A stretch of DNA of 40,605 nucleotides from NCBI RefSeq assembly GCF_014652895.1, contig NZ_BMZR01000004.1, positions 1 through 40,605 on the forward strand, written 5' to 3'. A program made the translations under genes and the position numbers. Below the pieces are notes generated by a model. That model did not search any database and was not told the origin of the DNA. It saw only the letters and a program-made list of their open reading frames with translations. This DNA is from Psychrobacter glaciei (GTDB lineage: Bacteria > Pseudomonadota > Gammaproteobacteria > Pseudomonadales > Moraxellaceae). Shown in pieces: positions 17,237 to 25,683 of this stretch (positions are counted from its first letter, which is position 1; each line of letters opens with the position of its first letter).

Positions 17237-17920
17237 CTAGCCAAAACCAGTGGTCTTACCAAACAGACTCACGAGCCAGCTAATCATTGCCCACAGTCCC
17301 CAGCCAATCACCACAATGACCATTAAGCCGAGCATATCAGGGATATGTAAATACAACCAAGCAACGACTGGATTGCGCCAAAAAAAACCAAAGCGACTGC
17401 GCTGTTGCTTGTCTTCTAGTGATTGATGCAAAAACGGTCGATCCAGATGCATGGTTTCAGTGATGCCGTATTCGTCCTGTAGATGCTCATGCACGATACC
17501 TAAGGTTTTGCGACTGGGACGAATAAAGATATCGAGTAGCGTCCCAATACCAGGCACGATGCCAACCACCATATCAATGAGTGCCAATCTGACAGCTGGC
17601 GTCATTTTGTGCGCAGGCACACCCAGTTGACGACCTAATATAAAGGCATAGCTGGTTAACGCCAATCCTGCCAAATCTCCTGCCAACGGAATGGTCGAAA
17701 GCGCCGCATCGGCACCCATTCCTTGTTTGGTAAAAGGCACACGTACGAGCGAATCCATCGTATTAGCAAACTTGGCCAATTTACGCTCGGTCGCGATAAC
17801 TTGCTCACGTGTCAACCCATGCTCGGCCAGCTTTGCCTGATAATCGATGACAGGTGCATTAGTATTGGTATCAGATAATTTTTTCGTTTTTAATCTCGAA
17901 AATTTATTGAACTTATCCAT
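17237..17920 (-). CDS. DUF4112 domain membrane protein
   Basis: A 227-residue protein matching DUF4112. The family core is seen as [34 protein letters not shown], then [24 protein letters not shown], with the GxxPxxGD and PGIGTLLD blocks typical of this family. There is a hydrophobic C-terminal helix (about residues 195-220), and a polar N-terminus. The biochemical function is unknown. Its start overlaps the end of ubiA by eight bases, so it is translationally coupled to ubiA; a ubiquinone-pathway link is possible but only inferred from position. A strong terminator follows. Confidence 0.82.
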   Translation of the reverse strand: MDKFNKFSRLKTKKLSDTNTNAPVIDYQAKLAEHGLTREQVIATERKLAKFANTMDSLVRVPFTKQGMGADAALSTIPLAGDLAGLALTSYAFILGRQLGVPAHKMTPAVRLALIDMVVGIVPGIGTLLDIFIRPSRKTLGIVHEHLQDEYGITETMHLDRPFLHQSLEDKQQRSRFGFFWRNPVVAWLYLHIPDMLGLMVIVVIGWGLWAMISWLVSLFGKTTGFG

Positions 17921-18851
17921 TAAAAGTCGTCCATATACAAGCGATTGCTATGAGAGCAAAGACGTAACGTCCCACCCATATATTGGCTAAAAATGCCTGA
18001 AAGCAAGTCAAAGCATTGCGACTGGCACAAGCGCTGTTTTGTTTGGAAAACATCATCGCCACTAACGCGAGCCCAAATACTGGTGTTATGCCTAACGTTG
18101 TCGGTGCAAAATAATGCCACATGACCGCGCCCATGATCAATAAAAACAGCATTTGGAGTATTGATATGATAATCACATCATAACGACCAAATAATATTGC
18201 CGTTGATTTGACCCCAATCTGCAAATCATCCTCGCGGTCAGCCATGGCGTACTGAGTATCATAGGCCACTGTCCAGCACATATAGGCGCTAAACAACAGC
18301 CAGCACCAAACATCAGGAGCACCTTGTACCGCTACGTAAGCCATGGGTATCGCCCAGCCAAAAGCCGCTGCCAAAAACACTTGCGGAAAATGGGTAAAAC
18401 GCTTCATAAATGGATAAATGAAAGCCAGTATGATCGCACCAAGCGACCAATAGAACACTTCAACGGGCAGGAAAAACAGCAGACTGGCACTGAGTAACAC
18501 CAATACTAAAAAAGCAGCGATTGCTTCTTTAGCAGACAGACGCCCATCAGCGAGCGGGCGTCCCTTGGTGCGGGTCACATGACCATCCACCTTACGATCG
18601 GCAAAATCATTAATCGCACAACCTGCCGCCCGCATAAAAATCGCGCCGAGGGCAAAAAGCAAAAATATTTTAAGACTTGGCAGACCTGCCGTCGCTCCGT
18701 TCTGCTGCGCCTGACCCATGGCGGCCAGTAGCACACCCCATAGCGTCGGCCACAGTAACAGCTCAATACCCACAGGCTTATCAAAGCGCGTCAGCTGCAT
18801 ATAGGCATATAGCTTTTCTTTAAAACTCAAAGCGGAGTGAGTGTTAGTCAT
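17913..18851 (-). CDS. ubiA: 4-hydroxybenzoate polyprenyltransferase UbiA
   Basis: A 312-residue inner membrane enzyme that joins an octaprenyl chain to 4-hydroxybenzoate, the first membrane step of ubiquinone synthesis. Both Mg-diphosphate motifs are present: NDFADRKVD (residues 81-89) and [13 protein letters not shown] (197-209), with the conserved TRFDKPVG near residue 21. About eight or nine membrane helices fit the family. Length is slightly longer than E. coli UbiA. The gene overlaps the next DUF4112 gene by eight bases. No chorismate lyase gene (ubiC) is adjacent in this window. Confidence 0.95.
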   Translation of the reverse strand: MTNTHSALSFKEKLYAYMQLTRFDKPVGIELLLWPTLWGVLLAAMGQAQQNGATAGLPSLKIFLLFALGAIFMRAAGCAINDFADRKVDGHVTRTKGRPLADGRLSAKEAIAAFLVLVLLSASLLFFLPVEVFYWSLGAIILAFIYPFMKRFTHFPQVFLAAAFGWAIPMAYVAVQGAPDVWCWLLFSAYMCWTVAYDTQYAMADREDDLQIGVKSTAILFGRYDVIIISILQMLFLLIMGAVMWHYFAPTTLGITPVFGLALVAMMFSKQNSACASRNALTCFQAFLANIWVGRYVFALIAIACIWTTFNG

Positions 18852-18950
18852 TGCAGTGTCATCTCTAAATATTCAGTATCTGAGCGTAATATCTCTACGC
18901 GTGTCCATTAAGCTTATTAAATAAGTAGACTTGTCATCGTCAAAAACCCA

Positions 18951-19862
18951 TCAAACAAAATAGCCATCAAAACGTACGGCTTCATTATGCCAGCTTTCAC
19001 TTGCTGGCTGATGCGCAAGTTGTGGTGCAAGTTGTGGACGCTTAACAACCACACGGCCCTGTACTTGTGTGTTTCGCCCATTCTGATGGACGACGGCTTG
19101 CGCACTTTGTAGCAATTGCAGCTCTTCGTCTGCTGTGGGCGGGAGCGCTAATTGGTGTAGTGCTTGCATATGCTTGCCTACTTTAGCGCCTTTACCTGTC
19201 TTGCTATCTTGATAGCTATTCTCTGGAAACATAGGATCCAAATAAACCACATCGATCAGCTTACTTTGGTCAGCTGCCGATACATTATTCAAGCTGTCAA
19301 AATAACTGAGCGCATCGTTATTGATAATCTGCAAACGGCTCATCAGCTTTTGCCAATTTGCTAGCCCACTCATACGCTGCTGTTCTACTAACAATAACAA
19401 TGCCATCAAGGGCTGCTGCTCTAGCATAATGACCTGTGCACCCGTGCTGGCCAATATCAAGCTGTCATGACCAAAACCAGCCGTCGCATCAATGACTATA
19501 CTATCCGATGTGACTTTGGCCGCTTGCAATAATAGCTCAGACTTACGCCCCGCACTCACTACACGGCGTTGTAATTTATCCCATTCTGGCGCAACGCTCA
19601 ATCCATCACTCAGCCATGAAAGCTTGTTTTTCTCATCTAACAAGAGAATAGGTTGAATTGATGTCTGGCTTAATTGCTGGCGACGTTTCTGATTGAGCTT
19701 ATCAGTAAACAGCTCAATATCTAGAATAATTGACAGTTGATGTACAGCGATCAGCGCTTGTATGCGCTCGACTTGGGCTTGCTGAGACTCGCTAACGTAG
19801 AGAAGTTGGCAATGCATCATAAAGGTACTAGCTTTTTTAGACTCTTGCTGTAAAACGGTCAT
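18951..19862 (-). CDS. rsmJ: 16S rRNA (guanine(1516)-N(2))-methyltransferase RsmJ
   Basis: A 303-residue SAM-dependent methyltransferase of the YhiQ family that modifies G1516 of 16S rRNA. Motifs: VIDATAGFGHDSLILA (about 123-138) is the SAM-binding site, and VVYLDPMFPENS (205-216) is the catalytic DPMFP-type loop that replaces the usual NPPY. KTGKGAKVGK follows as in the family. The N-terminal 100 residues are more variable. It is about 50 residues longer than E. coli RsmJ, mostly at the ends. It lies between ubiA and uppP, all on the minus strand with about 50-100-base spacers. Confidence 0.93.
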   Translation of the reverse strand: MTVLQQESKKASTFMMHCQLLYVSESQQAQVERIQALIAVHQLSIILDIELFTDKLNQKRRQQLSQTSIQPILLLDEKNKLSWLSDGLSVAPEWDKLQRRVVSAGRKSELLLQAAKVTSDSIVIDATAGFGHDSLILASTGAQVIMLEQQPLMALLLLVEQQRMSGLANWQKLMSRLQIINNDALSYFDSLNNVSAADQSKLIDVVYLDPMFPENSYQDSKTGKGAKVGKHMQALHQLALPPTADEELQLLQSAQAVVHQNGRNTQVQGRVVVKRPQLAPQLAHQPASESWHNEAVRFDGYFV

Positions 19863-19913
19863 AACTGCTCCACCCTATTTACTGCTTCTAAGGCTAAAAA
19901 ATATAGTGAAAAT

Positions 19914-20756
19914 CTAGCCAGCCATTTGATAGCCAAAACCCCAAGCAGCGACCAAAACGATGACGCCAGTGATGATACGTAGCCATGCAAATATTTTGAA
20001 ATCACGACGACTGACCCAAGCGACTAGCAGGCGAATGCAAAGTAAAGCCACCACAAATGATACGATCGTACCTATGCCTAAAACCAGCCAGTCTGCACTA
20101 TTAGTCAACACATCGTGGTGCTTGAGCAAATCCAATAATGCCGCACCGACGATGACCGGAATACCCAAAAAGAAGGAAAACTCAGCGGAAGCTTTACGAG
20201 AGACACCCAACCATAACGCACCAATAATCGTCGCACCTGAACGTGATGTCCCCGGTATCAATGCCAGACATTGCAGCAGACCTATCATCAACGCTGTTTT
20301 TAGACTAACGTCTTCTGCTTCTTGCGCAATAATCACTTTAGGACGATTTTCTACATAGAATATCAGTAGACCACCGATAATCAGCATAATCGCCACGACG
20401 ATAGGATTAAACAAATAGGCTTTGATTTCGTCAGCGAAGGTAAAACCAACGATCATCACCGGAATAGTCGCAACAATTAAGCTCAATCCAAGCTGTCTTG
20501 GATTACTCATGCCTTCTGCTTTACCGGTCAGTAGACCCATAAGCGCTTGCCATAGTCTGCCCCAGTAATCATAAATGACCGCTAAGATAGCACCAAGCTG
20601 CACAACTACCACAAACAAATCGACCTTTTCTTTGGTCCAAAAGCCCATCAAATCCGCTGATAAAATCAAGTAGCCAGTACTAGAGATGGGTAAAAATTCA
20701 GTGATACCTTCAACGATACCCATGATGACAGCTTGAATTAATAAAATGATATCCAC
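19914..20756 (-). CDS. uppP: Undecaprenyl-diphosphatase UppP (BacA)
   Basis: A 280-residue inner membrane phosphatase that recycles undecaprenyl diphosphate to the monophosphate carrier for peptidoglycan and other envelope glycans; overproduction confers bacitracin resistance. The catalytic-site motifs EGITEFLPISSTGYLIL (residues 17-33) and PGTSRSGATI (168-177) are intact. Seven to eight helices and the length agree with the family. It is upstream of rsmJ and downstream of tsaB on the same strand; each appears to be spaced enough for its own promoter. Confidence 0.95.
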   Translation of the reverse strand: MDIILLIQAVIMGIVEGITEFLPISSTGYLILSADLMGFWTKEKVDLFVVVVQLGAILAVIYDYWGRLWQALMGLLTGKAEGMSNPRQLGLSLIVATIPVMIVGFTFADEIKAYLFNPIVVAIMLIIGGLLIFYVENRPKVIIAQEAEDVSLKTALMIGLLQCLALIPGTSRSGATIIGALWLGVSRKASAEFSFFLGIPVIVGAALLDLLKHHDVLTNSADWLVLGIGTIVSFVVALLCIRLLVAWVSRRDFKIFAWLRIITGVIVLVAAWGFGYQMAG

Positions 20757-20845
20757 GATGGCTTTCCTAGATACAGACCTATTGGTTAGTACAGTTTTTA
20801 GTGTGTTGTTATATTTTACATAGCGTTAAAAATAATAGGGATTGA

Positions 20846-21535
20846 CTACGCTTTACCTTGCTCTTTAAGGGTTTTCCACGCTTGATTACGAAGATACTTT
20901 GGTAGAGCTTGCGAGGCTTCTGTGCCACCTGTCGCTATGAACTGAGCAATACCAAGCTGCCCTATCACAGTAGCGTCAGGGTGGATATCTGCCTGAATTA
21001 TCTGACCGTCATATAATGCTAATAGCGACGCACCATTACCAGCGATAGGAATATTAAGCACTGTCTGGCTGTCATAATCGAGCAGCTGCTCGGTATCTTC
21101 ACCATTTTCTTGATTAACCGCCTGCATCAGATTATCTGTTGCAACATATTGCCCAAAATAAACTTGCTGCATACGCGCATCAAGGGCGCTATACACGTCG
21201 GTCACACCATATTTCTGATACGCCGCTTGCGCAATCGCTTGTAGGCTTGAGACACCCACACAAGGAATATCATGGGCGACAGACAATGCTTGTACCACTG
21301 CCGTATTAATCCGTATACCGCTAAAGGCACCAGGGCCACGGTTAAATATCAAGGCTTGCAAATCAGCAAGGTTCAGCTTAGCCTCTGACAAAGCGGCATC
21401 AATCATCGGCAGAATTTGCTGGGTTTGCTGGCGTTTACCCGTCTCCGTATGACTCGACAGCACTTGACCGCTGGCATCTAAAATCGCGATCGAACACTGA
21501 TCAAACACGGTATCCATTGCTAAAAACATCTTCAC
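20846..21535 (-). CDS. tsaB: tRNA t6A synthesis protein TsaB
   Basis: A 229-residue ASKHA-fold protein, formerly YeaZ, which supports TsaD in forming N6-threonylcarbamoyladenosine at A37 of ANN-reading tRNAs. The first strand FLAMDTVFDQCSIAIL and the NRGPGAFSGIRIN segment (65-77) are family signatures, as is SSLQAIAQAA. The C-terminus is variable. The other t6A genes (tsaC, tsaD, tsaE) are not in the window. It lies between ffh and uppP; the ffh terminator isolates it from ffh. Confidence 0.93.
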   Translation of the reverse strand: MKMFLAMDTVFDQCSIAILDASGQVLSSHTETGKRQQTQQILPMIDAALSEAKLNLADLQALIFNRGPGAFSGIRINTAVVQALSVAHDIPCVGVSSLQAIAQAAYQKYGVTDVYSALDARMQQVYFGQYVATDNLMQAVNQENGEDTEQLLDYDSQTVLNIPIAGNGASLLALYDGQIIQADIHPDATVIGQLGIAQFIATGGTEASQALPKYLRNQAWKTLKEQGKA

Positions 21536-21647
21536 CTCAGCCTATTCGCTTAGCATTATAAAACAGCGCCTATCATAGCATTTAGGATAAGCAAATTTTA
21601 TGACTTTCTGCGTTTTTCATACTTAATCCATCAGAATGTAGCAGACA

Positions 21648-21679
21648 TAAAAAACCCCAAGGCTATTTTTGCCATGGGG
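21648..21679 (-). terminator. Rho-independent terminator of ffh
   Basis: On the minus strand CCCCATGGC pairs with GCCTTGGGG (one A-A mismatch) and is followed by six T. It lies 40 bases after the ffh stop codon. Confidence 0.8.
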
Positions 21680-21718
21680 CTGTCATTAAAACGGCTTATT
21701 GATCCGAGCAGATATTAA

Positions 21719-23269
21719 TTAAAAACGCTTTTTAAAATCCTTTGGTGCTTGATGTTGCATTTCTTGCATTTGCTTTTGCATCTCTTCAGTGCTTGGCATG
21801 TTGTTTGGATCCAGACCCATCTGTTTGGCCATTTGTTGTGGGTTAACGTCTTTAGCACCGCCTTGCTGACCACCGCCACCAAATAAAGGACCGCCACCGC
21901 CGCCACCAGCACCGCCGCCACCCATTAACCCTTGCATAGATTTCATCATTTTACTGATGCCTTCAGGCTTGGAGATCATTTTCATCATTTTTGCCATTTG
22001 CTTGTGCTGCTTGAGCAAACGATTGACGTCTTGAATCTCGCGACCAGAACCAGCAGCGATACGGCGCTTACGGCTCGGATTAATCTTATCAGGGTTTTTA
22101 CGCTCAAATGGTGTCATCGAATTAATCAACGCTTCCATTTCACGCACTTTCTCTTCTGGCTTGGCATCTTCAACCGCTTTTTGCATATCTGAGCCGCCCA
22201 TACCTGGCATTTTATCTAAGAAACCTGCCATGCCGCCCATGCTTTTCATTTGTTGGAACTGAGTCAAAAGATCCTCAAGGTCGAAATCACCGCCCTTTTG
22301 CATTTTTTTCGCCATTTTTTCGGCTTTATCACGGTCGATTTTTTGCTCGACTTCTTCAACCAAACTCAGTACGTCACCCATACCAAGGATACGCTGGGCA
22401 ATACGTTCAGGATGGAATAGCTCTAACGCGTCTAATTTTTCACCGCGACCTAAAAACTTAATCGGCTTACCGGTAATGGCGCGTACAGAAAGCGCCGCAC
22501 CGCCGCGAGCATCGCCGTCCGTCTTGGTTAAGATCACACCCGTCAATGGCAACGCATCGTTAAAGGCTTTGGCAGTATTGGCTGCATCTTGACCCGTCAT
22601 CGCATCGACGACGAATAAGGTCTCAGATGGATTGACCGCTGCAGTTAACGCCTTAATCTCATCCATCATATTGTCGTCAATATGCAGACGACCAGCAGTA
22701 TCAATAATTAGAATATCTTGATACTGAATCTTGGCTTCTTCGATAGCGCGTAGTGCGATATCAATGGGGTTTTCATCTGTACTTGAATTCACAAACTTAG
22801 CATTCACTTGACCAGCCACTTGCTCAAGCTGGGCAATCGCTGCCGGACGGTAAACGTCAGCCGAGACTAGCATCACCTTTTTCTTATGACGCTCTTGTAA
22901 AAATTTGGCCAATTTACCAGCGGTTGTGGTTTTACCCGCCCCTTGCAAACCGGCTAGTAAATAAACCACTGGTGGCTTACCTGTCATTTCAAGCTGCTGA
23001 TTGGCGCTGCCCATCATTTCCGTCAGCTCATCGTGGACGATTTTGACAAAGGCTTGCCCCGGTGCCAACTCTTTGAGCACTTCTGCACCAAGCGCTTGCT
23101 CTTTGACGCGCTTTACAAAGTCACGGGTGACTGGTAGCGCCACGTCGGCTTCTAGCAGCGCCATGCGCACTTCACGCAGCGTGTCTTTGATATTGTCTTC
23201 AGTCAGTTGCCCAGTCCCTACGATATTGCGTAGGCTCGACGATAAGCGTTCTGTTAAGGTATCAAACAT
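21719..23269 (-). CDS. ffh: Signal recognition particle protein Ffh
   Basis: A 516-residue GTPase that binds 4.5S RNA and delivers inner membrane proteins to FtsY. The NG domain has the P-loop GLQGAGKTTT (107-116), DTAGRLHID (190-198) and TKTDGDARGG (248-257). The methionine-rich M domain follows, with the RNA-binding RKRRIAAGSG (400-409). Residues about 449-472 are a glycine-rich stretch, and then PQQMAKQMG...EEMQKQMQEMQ gives a methionine/glutamine-rich tail, making the protein about 60 residues longer than E. coli Ffh (453). The tail is of low complexity and probably flexible. It is divergent from ypjD, the usual neighbour in gammaproteobacteria. Confidence 0.97.
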   Translation of the reverse strand: MFDTLTERLSSSLRNIVGTGQLTEDNIKDTLREVRMALLEADVALPVTRDFVKRVKEQALGAEVLKELAPGQAFVKIVHDELTEMMGSANQQLEMTGKPPVVYLLAGLQGAGKTTTAGKLAKFLQERHKKKVMLVSADVYRPAAIAQLEQVAGQVNAKFVNSSTDENPIDIALRAIEEAKIQYQDILIIDTAGRLHIDDNMMDEIKALTAAVNPSETLFVVDAMTGQDAANTAKAFNDALPLTGVILTKTDGDARGGAALSVRAITGKPIKFLGRGEKLDALELFHPERIAQRILGMGDVLSLVEEVEQKIDRDKAEKMAKKMQKGGDFDLEDLLTQFQQMKSMGGMAGFLDKMPGMGGSDMQKAVEDAKPEEKVREMEALINSMTPFERKNPDKINPSRKRRIAAGSGREIQDVNRLLKQHKQMAKMMKMISKPEGISKMMKSMQGLMGGGGAGGGGGGPLFGGGGQQGGAKDVNPQQMAKQMGLDPNNMPSTEEMQKQMQEMQHQAPKDFKKRF

Positions 23270-23658
23270 AAATAACTCTCAGTTAAAATAATTCGCAATT
23301 AAAATAATTGTTAGGTAAACCATGCCAATGGCTTATAAATAATATTAGGGTGTGTTTTTACGTTAATGGTCGCAATTTAAGCAAATAAAACAGCATATTA
23401 TCAATACTATAGCATTAAGGTGATTAAAAACTTATAGACGTTTTGCAAAATAGTTGCTGGGTAAACTCATCAGTTACCGATACAAGATCTTATTTATCAT
23501 GCCATCGCTCAGCATTTATGAGGAATAAATAAGATGACACTCAATTGGCTGCCATTTTATGATAAATTGGACGATTATTCTAATCATTCTGACACGATCA
23601 CTTTAGCATTATATTGAGCGGCTATTTTACGCTCATAAAGAGATGAGGCTTTTTACCT
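23270..23658. other. Divergent promoter region of ffh and ypjD
   Basis: About 390 bases without a credible coding frame. TTAAAATAATT occurs twice within 30 bases close to the ffh start. The clearest structure is the 11-bp inverted repeat at 23487-23535. I cannot place the promoters with confidence. Confidence 0.5.
23487..23535. repeat. 11-bp perfect inverted repeat
   Basis: ATCTTATTTAT (23487-23497) is the exact reverse complement of ATAAATAAGAT (23525-23535), with a 27-base spacer. It is AT-rich, so chance is possible, and there is no T-tract for termination. It could be a regulator site or a stem in the ypjD leader. Confidence 0.55.
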
Positions 23659-24450
23659 GTGCACCTTGCATTCTTACTTGCTAGTATGGCTTATATCATC
23701 GTCAGCTTCCACATTGGCTGGGCGCTTATTCAGGATAAACCTATCCATAAAAGCATCAGTTTGGGCTTGCTATTGGTCGGCATGCTCGCACACGCGACGC
23801 TACTCTATCCGTACGTCGTTACCTTATACGGGCTAAATTTTAATTTATTTAATGTGTTTAGCCTGACCAGTCTGTTTTTCTTATTCTTTTATGTGCTGTT
23901 CTGTCTTTATCGCCCCATTCTTAGCCTCGGAATTTTGGCAGCACCGACTGCCCTGATAGGCATGACGATCGGCTATATAGGCCGCGCTCCTTATCAACCG
24001 CTCACGGATATTAGCGTTGGTCTTGAGGCGCATATTTTATTATCACTGGCCGCCTATTGTGTGCTGCTGATGGCAGCGCTGCAAGCGCTATTTTTGCGGC
24101 TACAAATCCGTGAACTTAAGCATCAAACTATCCATCGCTTTTGGGTCAATAAACTGCCATCACTGCAAAGTATGGAGAGTCTATTGTTCGATATGCTGTT
24201 GGTAGGATTCGTCCTACTTAGTATTGCTCTGGGCATTGGCTTTATTTATGTAGAAGACTTGATGGCACAGCATATTGTGCATAAGACCGTGTTTAGCCTG
24301 CTGTCTTGGTTATTATTTGGCGCGCTACTATTCGGTAATTGGCGCGCTGGCTGGCGTGGTAAGCGTGCGGCCAACATCACCATTTATGCCTTTATCCTAC
24401 TGGCTATTGGCTTTGTCGGCAGCAAATTTGTGTTAGAGATGCTTTTATAA
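23659..24450 (+). CDS. ypjD: YpjD-like cytochrome c assembly-family membrane protein
   Basis: A 263-residue protein of the CcmC/CcsA/HemX cytochrome-assembly superfamily, with about eight membrane segments. HIGWALIQDKPIHKS, HILLSLAAYCVLLMAALQALFLRLQIRELK and HKTVFSLLSWLLFGALLFGNWRAGW are typical YpjD features. The histidines resemble those that bind haem in the superfamily, but haem handling is not shown for YpjD, and E. coli YpjD (CorE) has been linked to cobalt and metal resistance. It is divergent from ffh, the usual neighbour. The start is a GTG at 23659 with no strong ribosome-binding site. Confidence 0.86.
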   Translation: MHLAFLLASMAYIIVSFHIGWALIQDKPIHKSISLGLLLVGMLAHATLLYPYVVTLYGLNFNLFNVFSLTSLFFLFFYVLFCLYRPILSLGILAAPTALIGMTIGYIGRAPYQPLTDISVGLEAHILLSLAAYCVLLMAALQALFLRLQIRELKHQTIHRFWVNKLPSLQSMESLLFDMLLVGFVLLSIALGIGFIYVEDLMAQHIVHKTVFSLLSWLLFGALLFGNWRAGWRGKRAANITIYAFILLAIGFVGSKFVLEMLL

Positions 24451-24485
24451 ACTTAGCTTTAAAACCGTAGTGTGCTTAAAAGTGG

Positions 24486-24526
24486 AGCCGCCAATATTAT
24501 TATTTAATACTACTGGCGGCTTTTTA
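24486..24526 (+). terminator. Rho-independent terminator of ypjD
   Basis: GCCGCCA (24487-24493) pairs with TGGCGGC (24514-24520) over a 20-base AT-rich loop and is followed by TTTTTATT. It lies 36 bases after the ypjD stop codon. In the other direction there is no T-tract, so it does not serve purU. Confidence 0.85.
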
Positions 24527-24568
24527 TTAACTCTATTTTTAATGCTTTCTTCTAACTCTAAAACCGCT

Positions 24569-25492
24569 CTAATTAAAAACCACTGTTTTATTTCCAGTCA
24601 CAATGACGCGATTTTGCACATGCCAGTTGACGGCACGTGCCAACACATTGCGCTCGATATCACGACCAATAGCCCGCAACTCTATCACACCTTGACGATG
24701 CGTCACACGGTGCACATCTTGCTCAATGATAGGCCCTTGATCCAATTCTGCAGTGACATAATGCGCAGTCGCACCGATAAGCTTGACGCCTTTATCATAA
24801 GCTTGACGATACGGGTCAGCACCGACGAAGGCTGGCAAGAACGAATGATGGATATTGATAATTTGCATCGGCCAACGCTTCACAAAATCAGACGACAATA
24901 TCTGCATATAGCGCGCCAATACTAGCAAGTCATTGCCTGCCATTAGCTCATGAATCTGCTCTTCTGCCTCGGCCTTATTGTCCTTGGTCACTGGCACATA
25001 ATGAAAGGGTATACCAAAGTTTTCTACCGCTTGGCGTAAATCTTCATGGTTGCTAACGACAGAGGTTATCTCGCAATCGAGCAATCCACGCTGATGGCGC
25101 CATAACAAATCTAATAAAGCGTGATCAAACTTTGAGACCAAAATACCGACTTTGGTTTGAATGGCATTATCGTGTAAGCGCCAAGTCATATTGTGACGCT
25201 TGGCAACCGTATGCCCAAAGCTGGCTTCAAAATTATCAATGATGTCGCTTAACCCTGATAGCGCAAACTCTAAGCGCATAAAATACTGTCCGCCTTCATG
25301 AGCGGTTGAATACTGATCAAGAGTAATGATGTTGCCACCATAGCGATGAATAAACTCGGATACCGCTTGCACGATACCGGCTTGATCTTTACATTTAATC
25401 AAAAGAGTAGCGGTATCAATGGCAGGGTTAACAGAGGTATTATTAGAAGATGAAGCTGTTATTGTGGTATCTGATGTCTTATTACTTAACAT
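24569..25492 (-). CDS. purU: Formyltetrahydrofolate deformylase PurU
   Basis: A 307-residue enzyme that hydrolyses 10-formyltetrahydrofolate to formate and tetrahydrofolate, balancing one-carbon units and feeding formate to PurT. The N-terminal ACT domain (about residues 25-105) is LLIKCKDQAGIVQAVSEFI. The C-terminal formyltransferase fold has IINIHHSFLPAF with the conserved N and H, followed by GADPYRQAYDKGVKLIGATAHYV and LDQGPIIEQD containing the conserved aspartate. The first about 24 residues are polar, asparagine/threonine-rich and not part of the family core, so a later start is possible; the first ATG at 25492 is simplest. It is convergent with ypjD. Confidence 0.96.
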   Translation of the reverse strand: MLSNKTSDTTITASSSNNTSVNPAIDTATLLIKCKDQAGIVQAVSEFIHRYGGNIITLDQYSTAHEGGQYFMRLEFALSGLSDIIDNFEASFGHTVAKRHNMTWRLHDNAIQTKVGILVSKFDHALLDLLWRHQRGLLDCEITSVVSNHEDLRQAVENFGIPFHYVPVTKDNKAEAEEQIHELMAGNDLLVLARYMQILSSDFVKRWPMQIINIHHSFLPAFVGADPYRQAYDKGVKLIGATAHYVTAELDQGPIIEQDVHRVTHRQGVIELRAIGRDIERNVLARAVNWHVQNRVIVTGNKTVVFN

Positions 25493-25635
25493 AGTGCGCC
25501 CAATCTAAAAAATAAATCAAAATTTACTACTGGTTTTAGAATCTATTCGTAGTATAAGAAAACCGCTATTTTAGTCGCTTTTACGATATTTTGCTGACTG
25601 AGTTGGTTTTTTTTAGTTATTAAGATTCATAACGT

Positions 25636-25662
25636 AAAAACCCCCAACGCGAGGTTAGGGGT
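25636..25662 (-). terminator. Rho-independent terminator of the Ig-like lipoprotein gene
   Basis: Read on the minus strand, AACCCCTAAC and GTTGGGGGTT pair (one G-U pair) around a short loop, followed by TTTTTACG. It lies 22 bases after the stop codon of the lipoprotein gene. Confidence 0.82.
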
Positions 25663-25683
25663 TCGTTCTAAAGCCTAAAGCAA

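Noticed and set aside
24470..24925. A 151-codon frame over the ypjD terminator and purU 3' end
   Set aside because: It overlaps purU in antisense and contains a terminator hairpin; no supporting start or family.
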